From Guyanagaster necrorhizus (lineage: Eukaryota > Basidiomycota > Agaricomycetes > Agaricales > Physalacriaceae), in assembly GCF_019112545.1 (NCBI RefSeq), contig NW_025064883.1, positions 372,001 to 436,000 of the forward strand: 64,000 nt of DNA, given 5' to 3'. The position numbers and the translations under genes were made by a program. This document shows positions 34,199 through 44,785 of this stretch, piece by piece. Each line of letters begins with the position of its first letter. Within the stretch, counting starts at the first letter, position 1. The notes beneath the pieces are model-generated. The model worked only from the letters and a program-made list of their open reading frames with translations. It had not been told where the DNA came from and ran no database searches.

Positions 34199-37100
34199 GC
34201 AATTCTGCTGGCTCAGCCAAAGAAATGAGTAGTAGGTCACTATCAGATACTGGATAGACTGACTCTTTCTCTGTAGTACCACTTATGTCTAAAATATGCA
34301 TGCATTCAAATATATCTGACACTACTACTCCTATATTAGAATTGCCTAAGGAACTGACTCAATCACCTATGAGCCAAATGGGGGCAGAAAGCCTTATTAA
34401 TATATTATCACCAAATAATGGAAAAGCTAACATTATTCCTATAATATCAAAATCACCTAACAAACTGGCTCAACTATCTGTGGGCTGAACAGGAGCAGAG
34501 AGCTCCATTGGTTGGCTAAAACCATTCAACACTGAGTGGACTTGATAAGCCATCAAGGATATGAAAGACAAAGTAGCAGCAAAAACTATACTCAAGAACT
34601 GGATATACAAAACCCAAGCTGAGGAAGTAATTGATGATATAATCAAAGAAATAAAGAAGACTGAATGATATTGAGCCTTGGAGTGGCTCGATGAACTTCA
34701 GAGACTATAGAAGTTTATCTGACAGTCCAGAACCTCAGATTAGAACCTATTGGCCAAAGCCTGAATTGAAACACTCATATCCTGGAGTGCTCATACAGTC
34801 ACCACATTGATCAACAGTGGATGCACTAGAAGTTCAATTAATCATACCTTTATCACCAAGCATAATCTTCCTACTCAGGCCACAGCAGCATCTATCTCAG
34901 TCTACAATACAGATAGAACAAAGAATCAAGCTGGTTCAATCATCAAGTATATAGAACTCAGACTCACCATTGGGAATCATTCTGAATGAATTGACTTGGT
35001 GGTAACTGATCTAAGAACCAAGGAGATCTTTCTTGGTCATGATTGGCTTATATGCCACAATCTACTCATTAACTGAAAAATCAGACACATCATTTTCACT
35101 AGATGTCATTGCTAGAAGATCTCATTTGAACTACTCAATGAAGACTCTAAGAATCAATGGGATAAAGAAATGGAAGATAGTGAGACAATTCTCACTGTCA
35201 ATCTGCAGAAGGTCATTTGCATCTAAGCCATACACCATGCAAATGATCTGGCAGCAAAAGCCAATGCTGACAAGGAGAAAAAAAACATTTGAAGAAATAG
35301 TACTCAAGTGGGCACAGGACTACTGAGACTTATTCAAAAAAGAGAGTTTTGATGAATTACCTGACTCAAAGCCTTGAGACTATGCCATAGAACTGATTCC
35401 CAATATGAATACCAACCTAAATTGTAAGACTTATCTACTTAGCAATAATGAATAATAAGAACTGGATAAGTTCCTTGATAAAAACTTATCCAGCAGAAGG
35501 ATTTGACCATCAAAGTCCTCAATGGCCTCTCCCTTCTTCTTCATCAAGAAGAAGGACAGAAAACTCTGACCAGTACAGGATTATCAGAAGCTTAATGAGA
35601 TGATGATCAAGAATCATTACCTGCTTCTGTTGATCTCTAAATTGATGGACAAACTTTGCAGCACCAAATATTATACCAAATTAGATGTCCAATGGAGATA
35701 CAACAATATATGCATCAAAGAAGGAGATAAATGAAAGGCCACTTTTCAGACTAACTATAGATTGTTCGAACTGACAGTTATGTTCTTTGGATTTATAAAT
35801 TCATCTGCAACCTTCCAGTGGATGATGAATGATATCTTCAAGGATCTCATTGCCATAAGGAAGGTCATGATTTACTTAGATGACATTTTAATTATGTCCA
35901 AAACCAAGGAGGAATATTAAAAGCTGGTACAACAGATACTAGTCTTGATGAGGAAGCATCACCTCTTCTTCAAGGCTGAGAAGTGTGAATTCGAGGTACT
36001 GGAAACTGAGTACCTCAGAGTCATCATCAGCAAAGAAAGCATCCGAATGGATCCTGTCAAGGTAGCAGGGGTAACCAAATGGCTGGAGCTGATCAAGAAG
36101 AAGAAACTTCAGTCATTCTTCAGCTTCACTAACTTCTATTAGCAATTCATTTGGGACTACAGCAAAATAGTCCAACCTATGACACAATTAACTGGAAATA
36201 CACTATGGAACTAGGGACCATCACAGCAATCAGCATTTGATGATCTTAAACACTGATTAGCTGAGGATGTCATCCTAGCAATACCCACTCAGGATAGAAA
36301 GTTTCAAGTAGAAGCTGACTCTAGCAAAGGCACTATTGGAGCTGTCTTCTCTCAGGAACAAGATAGCAAATAGTGATCAGTCACATTTTTGTCAAAGACA
36401 CTCAGTATTACAGAGTGCAACTATGAGATTTATAACAAGGAACTCCTCACTATAATGCTTGCTCTAGCCAAATGGCAGCATTATCTCATTGGAGCAATTC
36501 AGACTTTTGAGATCTGGACAGATCATCAGAACCTCTGATACTTCTGACTCCCACAAAAGCTTAATTGCTGATAAGTCCAATAGATCACAGAATTATCTGA
36601 ATACAAATATATGCTGCACTATAAAGCTGGTGTAGCAAACAAGAAGACTGACTTTCTCAGCTGCAGAACAGACTATAGCCAAGGAGAAGATGACAATAAA
36701 GATGTCATACTATTATGACCAGAACACTTCTGAGCATTGATTATGCTTACAGAAGAAGAAATACATGAGTGTATTAAGAGTGCAACCTAAGATCCCTATA
36801 AATAAGATCAATGAATTACTCTATCTCTCAACTATGAATGGGAACTAAAGAAAGAAAGGGGATTGATCTGCTATAATAGGCAGATCTATATTTCTAGAGA
36901 TTAAGGACTTCATGGTGATATCATTGCCACCTGTCATGACCGTGTGACTGCTGGACATCCAGATATTGCAAAGATGAAGAAGCTTATACTATGGGAATAT
37001 TAGTGGTCTAAGATGAACTATAATATCATTTGATATGTCAAAGCTTATGAAGTTTGTCAATGAGACAAATCTTCAATGCAATCTTGAGCCACACTACTGC

Positions 37101-37514
37101 ACTTGAATGAGGTACTCTTATTGCCATGGACCCACATTTCAGTGGACATGATAACAAAACTTCCAAAAAGTGATAGTTATAATGCTATCATCATAATCAT
37201 CAATCACTTCTCCAAAGCAATCATTTCAATCACTTGCTCAACAGAATTAACATCAGAGAGATGGATGAAAATTCTATAGGATGAAGTCTATGCAAAATAT
37301 GGCATGCCACAGATCATCATTTCAGATAGAGGACCACAATTTGCCTTCAAATTCCTCAATGACTTGTATCGACTTCTCAATATCAAACAAAATATATCAA
37401 TAGTATACCACTCTCAAACAGATAGCCAGATAGAATGGGTAAACCAAGAAGTCAAAAAGTATCTATGACTTTTCATCAACTATTGATAGGACAATTGGAT
37501 GAAATAGTTAGCAC
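34195..37514 (+). pseudogene. pol: pol of E3, truncated in the integrase by E7
   Basis: In the -1 frame after gag. Retropepsin near 34800-34850 reads INSGCTRSS: the catalytic Asp is Asn. RT keeps YLDD at 35873-35884, followed by LRVIISKESIRMDPVKVAGV. RNase H spans about 36280-36540. The integrase zinc region HDRVTAGHP to CQ is near 36938-37060, the first Asp in VDMITKLP, the second in ISDRGPQF near 37320, and the Glu region QIEWVNQEV near 37427. E7 cuts it after LFINY..WLAL, so the C-terminal integrase domain and chromodomain lie outside the window. Many stops and at least one frame change. Confidence 0.88.
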
Positions 37515-38038
37515 TATTATGATTTTTACTATTTTTCTTTCCTTTTTCCTTAATTTATTCAGGATTGACCCCTATTTCTGCTTAGTCAGGGCACCCAGAC
37601 CTAGTGCTTAGGATCATGGGAATGCTTAGTCATCAGCACTGCCCTGATTCTGGTCACTGCTGTGAAGTCATGCAACAGCACAAAGACAGAGAAGCCTCTT
37701 TTATCTTTGTGCAGCAGTAACAGCACAACAGCAGGACAATACCTTTTGTAGGTATCTTAGTAATGCTAGACAATACACTACACAGCACTGGTAAGGACAA
37801 TTAGATAGTTATATTCTTGGAATGATAAAGACTTAGTATTTAAGTAGTGTAGCTCTCACTGTAATACCCCAGCTTCGAGCTAAAGTTTATTCTTCACCAT
37901 CCTATCTCGAGCAACTTGTAAAATATCTTGATCACACAATGCTGATAGCACATCAGTGAACTCTAACAGTATAACCTGAAGTACAAGGTTCTGTTAGTTT
38001 ATCATGTGTTATCAGTTATATGGAGTTTGGGCTTAACA
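37515..38038 (+). repeat. 5' LTR of E7 (524 bp)
   Basis: Begins TATTATGATTTTTAC (TGTTATG with one G to A) and ends GGCTTAACA. TATA-like TATTTAAG is followed by the predicted RNA start AGCTTCGAGCTAA at 37871-37883. Confidence 0.92.
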
Positions 38039-38039
38039 A

Positions 38040-38052
38040 TTAGCTTAAAGCT
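38040..38052 (+). promoter_or_regulatory. self-priming primer-binding site of E7
   Basis: TTAGCTTAAAGCT pairs with AGCTTCGAGCTAA at 37871-37883 apart from one C-A mismatch (a G to A change in the PBS) and one wobble. Confidence 0.6.
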
Positions 38053-38094
38053 TCTAGCTTCTCTTTCTCAAGCCCAATTGTGCTGAGAAACTGA

Positions 38095-39552
38095 ATGCTT
38101 CCTGTGCTTAATCCCTCCAATCCAAACTTCACTTATAAGTTCTTTGAACTCTTGGCTTCCATTATAAGAACTTTGATCAGTTTATTGGTGATCATACAGC
38201 TGTGCCATGAACATTAATCAATCACTGTCTGGGCTATCTATCATTATTAGAAATTTCAACATATCTGAACTATTCTCTATAATGTCATGCTAAACCTCCC
38301 TCTCCATAACATCCCTGCCTCTGCTTGACTCTCAACAATCTGACAGTCCTTTCAATCCAAAGAAGGAGTCACACCCAAAGCTGTCTCTGGGAGCTCAGCT
38401 GAAGAGCATTCTAAGAAAGAAGAGGAGCAGCACACATACCTCCCATGACCCCTGTCAGCAGTCATCTGAGACTCTGGAAACTCTTAGGCTACAGAGTTTT
38501 GATGACCCAGACCTGACACCTCCATCTTGTCCCTTAAATACAGCATCACAACAAGAACAATAACTCTCATTTCTAGAAGAGGCATTAGCCATCATGCTAG
38601 AGACTCTCTTAATGCCACACAGGTGGCTCAAGGAATCAGAAATATCAGAGGCTCTAGGTTCTGACACACTATATCAGTATGAAGCAGAAGCATTGACTAT
38701 AGAACAGAGATTGATGATGATCTTTATTTCAACAATGACAGCAATGAGCATCAGTACTGGCAAGCCACTATCAGAGAAGCTGACCAGTTGGAGTGCTATG
38801 CAGTTAGCAATAATACTAGCCAAATAGAGAGCATATGAGAGGTACCAAGAGCAGCACAACCAGCCAGCCCCATTGACCTGGTCCTCCCCCAAGAGGACCA
38901 AGTTTGATGTTCCAATAACATTTCCAAGTACCTTCAGGAGCAGGCATAGATCAACAATGAAATCATGAGGGAGAACACTCTCTTTGGGAGATATCTCCAA
39001 GCACAGGCAGCAGAAGAGCAGAGAAGGAACACCAAGAGTAACAGAACCAGTATGCTCATTGGTACTACCACTAACAGCATATCCAACTCTCCATTCCAGA
39101 AACCTACCACTCTCACTGCTGAGCCTGACCCTTGGGCAGGACCTCCTGAAGGAGTCATCCACATGAATGAGGTCCACTGAAGAGCATCACCTGATCTTGA
39201 CAATAACTGCCTGCTATCTTATAGAACTGACACTATTGCAGAGACTGACAATATTCTCATCCAAGGAGATGGAATATCAGCAGACTGAGAAACTATCAGA
39301 GGAGATGATGAGAGCATTGACCTCACAGGTGATATTCAGAGGTTTCTCAACAGGAACTTTGCTGCCCTTTTTCTCAATCCACAGTTCTACCAAAACTTCC
39401 ATTGGTATTGCAGAGCAATGGTGGCAGTAGCAGTGTGAGCAGAAGCTAAGAAGCAACAGAGGCAGCCTGAGCAGCAGCCTACTCCTTGACTCAGACCCAA
39501 TGATGCCAGATCCAGCATACAGTTCCAGTATGGCTGTCCCAGAGGTCTATGA
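38095..39552 (+). pseudogene. ORF1 of E7 (485 codons)
   Basis: ATG at 38095, stop TGA at 39550-39552: exactly one frame over 1458 nt, with point stops. Head MLPVLNPSNPNFTYKFFE, hydrophobic LLASIIRTLISLLVIIQLC, then a Ser/Arg-rich part. Conserved RTDTIAETDNILIQGDG lies near 39220 and FLNRNFAALFLNPQFYQNF near 39340-39400. Gag begins in the +1 frame at 39500, so the two overlap by 53 nt. A 167-codon open frame on the opposite strand (38674-39177) is an antisense shadow. Confidence 0.75.
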
Positions 39553-40700
39553 CCCATGTGACAGTTCCCTCCTCGAAGAGGATGCAAGCAGCAAGACCAC
39601 CAGTGGGGACACAGATGACAAGAAGGAGGAGGATCATGATGAGAGAGTCGAGGATCCTCTAACTGACTGGGTCAGTTCATGGAACATACACATGCTTGAA
39701 GAGAAGCAGAAAGAATTAGCATGGGAGACATGCCAGAAGGACTTTATAGAGCTGTACCAGAATGGTACAACTATATTATGGATGGATGACACCTAGTTAG
39801 TGTCACCTATAGGACAAAGGTACACTGCCACTGATTATATTGAGCATGCAGAAATTTTATAATATGCAGCCACTGAGCAGGCCATTTTTATTTATAATAA
39901 AAGATATTTAGAGCATCAAATGCAAGCATTACTGCTGTACAGGCTTAAGTATAGCACTATACCAAGACTTTAAATGCCGAGTGTTGTGCTAAACAAGCTG
40001 GTTAATATAGCATCCTCAATTTGAATAATGTCATCAAGATATTTGTTCACTACCTTAGCCATCTGAAGCACAGCATCTCAGCTTGCCAGAAGCCGATCCC
40101 TGCTGAGTAACCACTATCCAAACTCATGGCAGCTACCAGTTCAAAAACCATTTGCCAGACAATCACTGCTAGATAAAGCTGAAGACAGTGAAGAAAAAGT
40201 ACCTGAGGAGCTCATTCTCACAAAAGATGACTCTATAGCAATTGCTCAAGGCTGAACCATCAAGAACAGGCAGATCATGCAAAAAGAAGCACCACCATCA
40301 GAAAGTCCCATCATCAATGATGGCTCCCTTCATTTGTTTTCAGGACCTCCAAGTGGCTGGACAGGACTGCCCCCTAGTGGACTTCTGAACCTAATGCCTG
40401 CTCTCAATGTCAGCACTCAAATTCTTCAGATCAAACCAACTCTTGTATCCAAGCCTCATCCCTTTCAAGGAGCATCTGACAATATTGATTGCTTTCTAGT
40501 TAACTGTGATCAATACTTCCAGGTGTTTACCTCATACTTCCTCACTGACATATATAAGATGACATTTGCAGTGACTCACATAGTAGACAAGACAAAAACA
40601 TGGTGGATTCTTATTTCTCCCACATTTTAGTCCATCAATAGACTCCATCATCAATACCCTTCATGACTAGTCTTTAAACAAATGATCAACAATAAGTTCA
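39500..40700 (+). pseudogene. gag: gag of E7, truncated by E8
   Basis: Tandem ATG ATG at 39500-39505 (MMPDPAYSSSM), then VYDPCDSSLLEEDASSK and an acidic region to 39796. The capsid domain lies in 40277-40630 (PFQGASDNIDCFLVNCDQYF, YFLTDIYKMTFAVTHIVDK). It ends at VFKQMINNKF where E8 inserted, so the zinc knuckle is outside the window. Stops occur around 39800-40270. Confidence 0.83.
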
Positions 40701-41161
40701 TGTTATAATTTTTCTATTCTTTCTCTCAATTAACCCCTATTTATGCTTAGTCAGAGTGCTAACACAGGTGCTTAAGACTATGAGACAAGGCTTAGTCACT
40801 ACAACTAGCCAAGTCTGTCATTGTCTTTCAACACAACAGAGTTGCCTGACAATGCACAATTATTCTTTTATATACAGTAGTAACATTCAAGGATAATAGG
40901 CACAAAGGACTCAACAACATGCAATTAGCAGTAGTATATTTAGAACAGAACTTGTACAGTACTTAAGAGGCTCACTCTTGCTAGTAATCCTCAGCTTTAA
41001 GCTAAAGTTTATTTCATCTCATTCTACTCTCAAGCTAGTTTTTCAGGCCTTGTGACACACTATTCTGATTATACATCAGTGGACTTGATTGTCTTATCTA
41101 AAGTGCAAGATAGCAGTCATTTATCACATATAATCAGTTTATATGATGCTTGAGTCTAACA
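40701..41161 (+). repeat. 5' LTR of E8 (461 bp)
   Basis: Starts TGTTATAATTTTTC and ends GAGTCTAACA. Its predicted RNA start AGCTTTAAGCTAA is at 40993-41005. Confidence 0.93.
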
Positions 41162-41162
41162 A

Positions 41163-41175
41163 TTAGCTTGAAGCT
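41163..41175 (+). promoter_or_regulatory. self-priming primer-binding site of E8
   Basis: TTAGCTTGAAGCT pairs with AGCTTTAAGCTAA at 40993-41005 over all 13 positions with one G-U wobble. Confidence 0.7.
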
Positions 41176-41218
41176 GCTTCTTCCCTTTTCTCACACTAGT
41201 TAGTGCAGAGAAAACCAA

Positions 41219-42237
41219 ATGCCCTCTATCAATTCATCAGACCTGAACTTTGACCAAGAGTTTTTTGAACTCCTCTCCTCTATCATTGGAACATTGTTGG
41301 GATTGTTGGTGATCATTTAGCTGTGCTGAGGACACCATTCAATTACTGCCTAGGCCATCAGACACTACAACGAGTTTCAGCATATCTGACATATCTTGTA
41401 AAATGTAACCTCCAATCTCTCTCTACATGACATCCCCAAATCCCAATGAACATTCCATCAGCCTCCAACAAGCTTCTTACCAGAAGCTGGACCTAGCAGT
41501 CTGCATTAAAGAGATGTTCAAAAAGAAGAAAGAAACAGATACCTCTCTTGATGATCCAGCAGAGACCATGACCCTCATATTGCAGGATTCCAAAACCTAT
41601 AGACCCCAGGGCTGCCTCCTGACCATGAGGATGAAGACATCTCAGGAGACTTCTTTCAGCAGTCTCTCTCTTCTGACAATTCCACCACCTCTTGAACTAG
41701 TAGGATTGCTGACCATATCTAGGACTCCCTCGATACTGCTCAGATAGCTCTAAGACTCCAACAAACATCTCCTGGCAGCCAGTCTCACAGCCCCCCTGCC
41801 TCTGATCAGTATTCTATTGAGACAAGCAGCAGGTTGGAGCAGTCCTCTTTGGATTGGCTCAATGATGAGTGACAAAACTGAGAAACCCAAGATGAGATCA
41901 TTCACCAGTACTTCTCCACCTGAGACACTAATGTCTCTTTCAACTATAATAAGGCCCTCCAATAGGAAGAGCAGTGATAGCAAACTGCACTGCTATTGGT
42001 TTGCAGCAAGCTTGAGGAGCATATCATCAAAAGTGGCCAGTGAAGATGAGAGGCTAAGAAGTATGACAGATAGCATCAGGAAGAGCAGCAAAGAGTTGAA
42101 AGGGCTTGACTGAAAAGGACTGATATTTCTAACTGGTATGGACTCTGGCCTGAGGTCACATCCATACTTACACTAGTACACACTGACCAATCCCTCTCAA
42201 TTTCAGTCTTCTAAGAGCCCAGCATCAGCTTTGATCC
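41219..42237 (+). pseudogene. ORF1 of E8, 5' part
   Basis: ATG at 41219. Head MPSINSSDLNFDQEFFE, hydrophobic LLSSIIGTLLGLLVII, then HHSITA..AIRHYNEFQHI. The same frame carries DISGDFFQQS, SSRLEQSSLDWLNDE, FNYNKALQ, CSKLEEHIIKSGQ and RTDISNWYGLWPEV, so the hydrophobic head belongs to this long protein. Many stops occur at Trp positions. The frame continues unchanged after E9 at 59389, giving about 480 codons. A 106-codon frame from 41427 (MTSPNPNEH) is open in another frame. Confidence 0.75.
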
Positions 42238-42747
42238 TGTTATGATTTTTCTTTTCCTTGGAAATAACCTTTATCTTTGCTTAGTCAGAGCTCTTAGGCC
42301 AGCACTTAGGACCATGGGAACGCTTAGTCAGTAGCCCAGTCAGTCATGGTCTTATCACACTGCTGTGTGCTATAAAGGGAGAGACAATGCTTCTTTTGTC
42401 TCCAGACTGTGGTGCAGCAGTAACAGCACAACAGCAAGACAACAGCTTTTGTGGAGAGCCTGGCAACAGCAGAGGTAACAGCTCTATGAGAGACAATATC
42501 TTTTGTGAACACTTATTTATAGCCAGATAACAGAATAGTATTTAAATAGCACAACTTTTGCTGTAATAGCCCCAGCATTAAGCTAAAGTTTATTCTTCAC
42601 CATCTACTCTCGAGCTCAAGCTTCTTGCCAATGCCTTGACTATATAACTCTATTAACACATCAGTGAACTCAATCAGTCTAACCCAAAGTGCAAGGTTCT
42701 GAACTGTTTATCATGTGTTGATAGTCATATGAAATTTGGGCTTAACA
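42238..42747 (+). repeat. 5' LTR of E9 (510 bp)
   Basis: Starts TGTTATGATTTTTC, ends GGCTTAACA. TTAGTCA at 42281-42287 and 42324-42330. Predicted RNA start AGCATTAAGCTAA at 42574-42586. It is 14 bp shorter than the 3' LTR. Confidence 0.94.
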
Positions 42748-42748
42748 A

Positions 42749-42761
42749 TTAGTTTAACACT
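42749..42761 (+). promoter_or_regulatory. self-priming primer-binding site of E9
   Basis: TTAGTTTAACACT. It pairs better with the RNA start of the 3' LTR (AGTGTTAAGCTAA near 59209, one wobble) than with the decayed 5' LTR copy. That fits the 3' LTR having kept the ancestral sequence. Confidence 0.6.
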
Positions 42762-42802
42762 TATCATTCTCTTCCTTAAGCCTAATTGTGCTGAAAAACT
42801 GA

Positions 42803-44227
42803 ATACCCCCTGTCCTTAACCCTTCTGACCCAAACTTTACCCACAAGTTCTTTGAACTTTTGGCTTCTATCATAGAAATCTTGATCAGTTTATTGATGAT
42901 CATACAGCTGTGCTGAGGACACCAATCAATCATAGCTTGGACAATCAGGCACTATCATGAATTCTAATACATTCAAACTATCCTCTGAAATGTCACACTA
43001 GACCTCCCTCTCCACAACATCTCTGCCTCTGCCCAACAGTTCTTCTGATCCACAGAAGGACTCAACCCTGAAAGTCTCTCTGGGAGCTCGACTGAGGAAC
43101 ATCCTAGAGAAGAAGAGGAGCAGCATCAGCAGCACACATACCCTCTGTGACCCCCAACAGCAGTCATCTGAGACTCTGGAAACTCTTGGGCTACAGGGTT
43201 TCAACAACCCAGATCTGACACCTCCATTCCATTCTCTGACCACATCATCCCAGCTATAAGGACAGCAACCTCCATCTCTAGCACTGGCATTAGGCACCAT
43301 ACCAGAGACTCCTTGGATGCTTCATAGATGGCTCAAGGAACAGATAGTTCTAGAGACCATGGGTCCTGAAGAACAGCATCAGCACAAAGTAGAAATACTG
43401 ATCACAGAACAGAAGTCGATAATGACCTCTACTGGAATGACGACAGCAATGAGTGCCACTGATGGCAAACTGCTGCCAATGAGGCCAACTGGTTGGAGTG
43501 CTGCATAGCTAGCAGTAATACTGGCCAAGCAGAGGGCATACAAATAGTTTCAACAAGAATACGATCAGCCTCACACACCTCTCCAGTCCATCTCAGAGAG
43601 AACTAAATTTGACATACCCATAACCTTCCTGAATACAGGCAGGAGCAGACACACATTGATAATGAAATCACGAGAGAGAATGCCCTCTTTGGATGGTACC
43701 TCTGGATATGAGCAGCAGAGAAGCATAGGAGAAATGAGGGGGGAAGTTGAACTAGCACCCTTGTCAGAACCACTATCCTCGACTCTCCATTCTGGGAATC
43801 TGCCACTTCCATGACAGAGCCTGACCCCTGGGCAGACTCTAATGGGAATGAGGGGCCAGCACCCCTGGACAACAGTCACCCATTATCTTATAGGACTGAT
43901 ACCATTGTAGAGACAGACAACATCCCAATCTGAGGAGGAGGAATACCTGAGGACAGAGGGACAATCAGAGAGGATGATGAGAGTATCAACCCCACTGGAG
44001 ATCTCAAGAAGTTTCTTGATGGAAACTTCACAGCCCTTTCCCTCAATCTGAAGTTTTATAGAAACTTCTGCTGGTATCACAGAGCAATGGTGCTGGCAAC
44101 AACAACAAGTGTCGAGGAGGCACCAGAGCAGCCTGAGTGACAGCCTACTCCTCACCCTAGACCCAACAATGCTAGTCTCAGTATGCAGCCCCAGTCCAGT
44201 CATCCCAGAGGTCTTCGACCCATATGA
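42803..44227 (+). pseudogene. ORF1 of E9 (474 codons)
   Basis: The start codon is ATA at 42803, aligned with ATG in E5-E8, E10. Then NTPCP-like head, NFTHKFFE, hydrophobic LLASIIEILISLLMII and SIIAWTIRHYHEF. It reads in one frame to TGA at 44225-44227, with stops mainly at Trp. Conserved NCH-type block WNDDSNECH lies near 43430 and NFTALSLNLKFYRNF near 44024-44070. Gag starts at ATG 44169 in the +1 frame. E10 inserted one base after the ORF1 stop. Confidence 0.73.
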
Positions 44228-44228
44228 C

Positions 44229-44748
44229 TGTTAAGCTCAAATCCCACATGACTATCAACATATGATAAACAGTTCAGAACCTCACACTTTGGGTTAGACT
44301 GACTGAGTTCACAAAGTTAATAGTGATAGTGGTTCAAGGCACAAGAAGCTTGAGCTTGAGAGTAGATGGTGAAGAATAAACTTTAGCTTAATGCTGGAGC
44401 TACTACAGCGAAAACAGTGCTACTTAAATACTGTTCTGTTATCTGGCTATTAATAGAAGTTCACAAAAAATATTGTCTGTTGTAGAGCTGTTATCTCTGC
44501 TGTTGCCAGGCTCTCCACAGAAGCTGTTGTCTTGCTGTTATACTGTTACTGCTGCATTGCCATTTGAGAACAAAAAGAGCATTGTCTCTCTCTTCATAGC
44601 ACACAGCAGTGTGATAAGATGATGACTGACTAGGTTGCTGAGCTAAGTGTTCTCATGGTCCTAAGCACTGGCTTAAGCACTCTGACTAAGCAAAGATAGG
44701 GGTTATTTTTGAAGGGAAAAAGAAAAGAAAATAGGAAAAATCATAACA
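44229..44748 (-). repeat. 3' LTR of E10 (520 bp)
   Basis: Plus strand TGTTAAGCTCAAATCCC to ATCATAACA, followed by the polypurine-tract complement TTACCCCCTCCTTAAG at 44749-44764. It carries the RNA-start sequence AGCATTAAGCTAA that matches the PBS perfectly. Confidence 0.95.
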
Positions 44749-44785
44749 TTACCCCCTCCTTAAGACCATCGTCCTGATGGTTAAG

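Larger units (their letters stand above)
5257..37514 (+). mobile_element. E3: long-LTR chromovirus, split by E4 and cut by E7
   Basis: Own sequence covers 5257-8127 (5' LTR, ORF1, start of gag) and 33237-37514 (rest of gag, pol to the integrase). E4 sits in the gag capsid region with a perfect 5 bp duplication AAACT at 8123-8127 and 33232-33236. E7 then interrupts the integrase at 37515. The remaining integrase, chromodomain and 3' LTR are beyond the window. E3 is the oldest member of both nests. Confidence 0.92.
37515..40700 (+). mobile_element. E7: long-LTR chromovirus, 5' part
   Basis: Inserted in the integrase of E3 (left flank AGCAC). 5' LTR, PBS, ORF1 and about 1.2 kb of gag are present; E8 then interrupts the capsid region at 40701. 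The rest, including the 3' LTR, is beyond the window. Confidence 0.92.

Noticed and set aside
38674..39177. 167-codon open frame on the minus strand, the longest in the window
   Set aside because: It lies antisense to ORF1 of E7 and has no counterpart at the same place in other copies; it is open because of base composition.
41427..41747. 106-codon frame MTSPNPNEH as the start of gag in short-LTR elements
   Set aside because: The frame that starts at 41219 carries the blocks shared with E4 further downstream, and gag proper starts at 59817; this frame ends in a stop with no conserved continuation.
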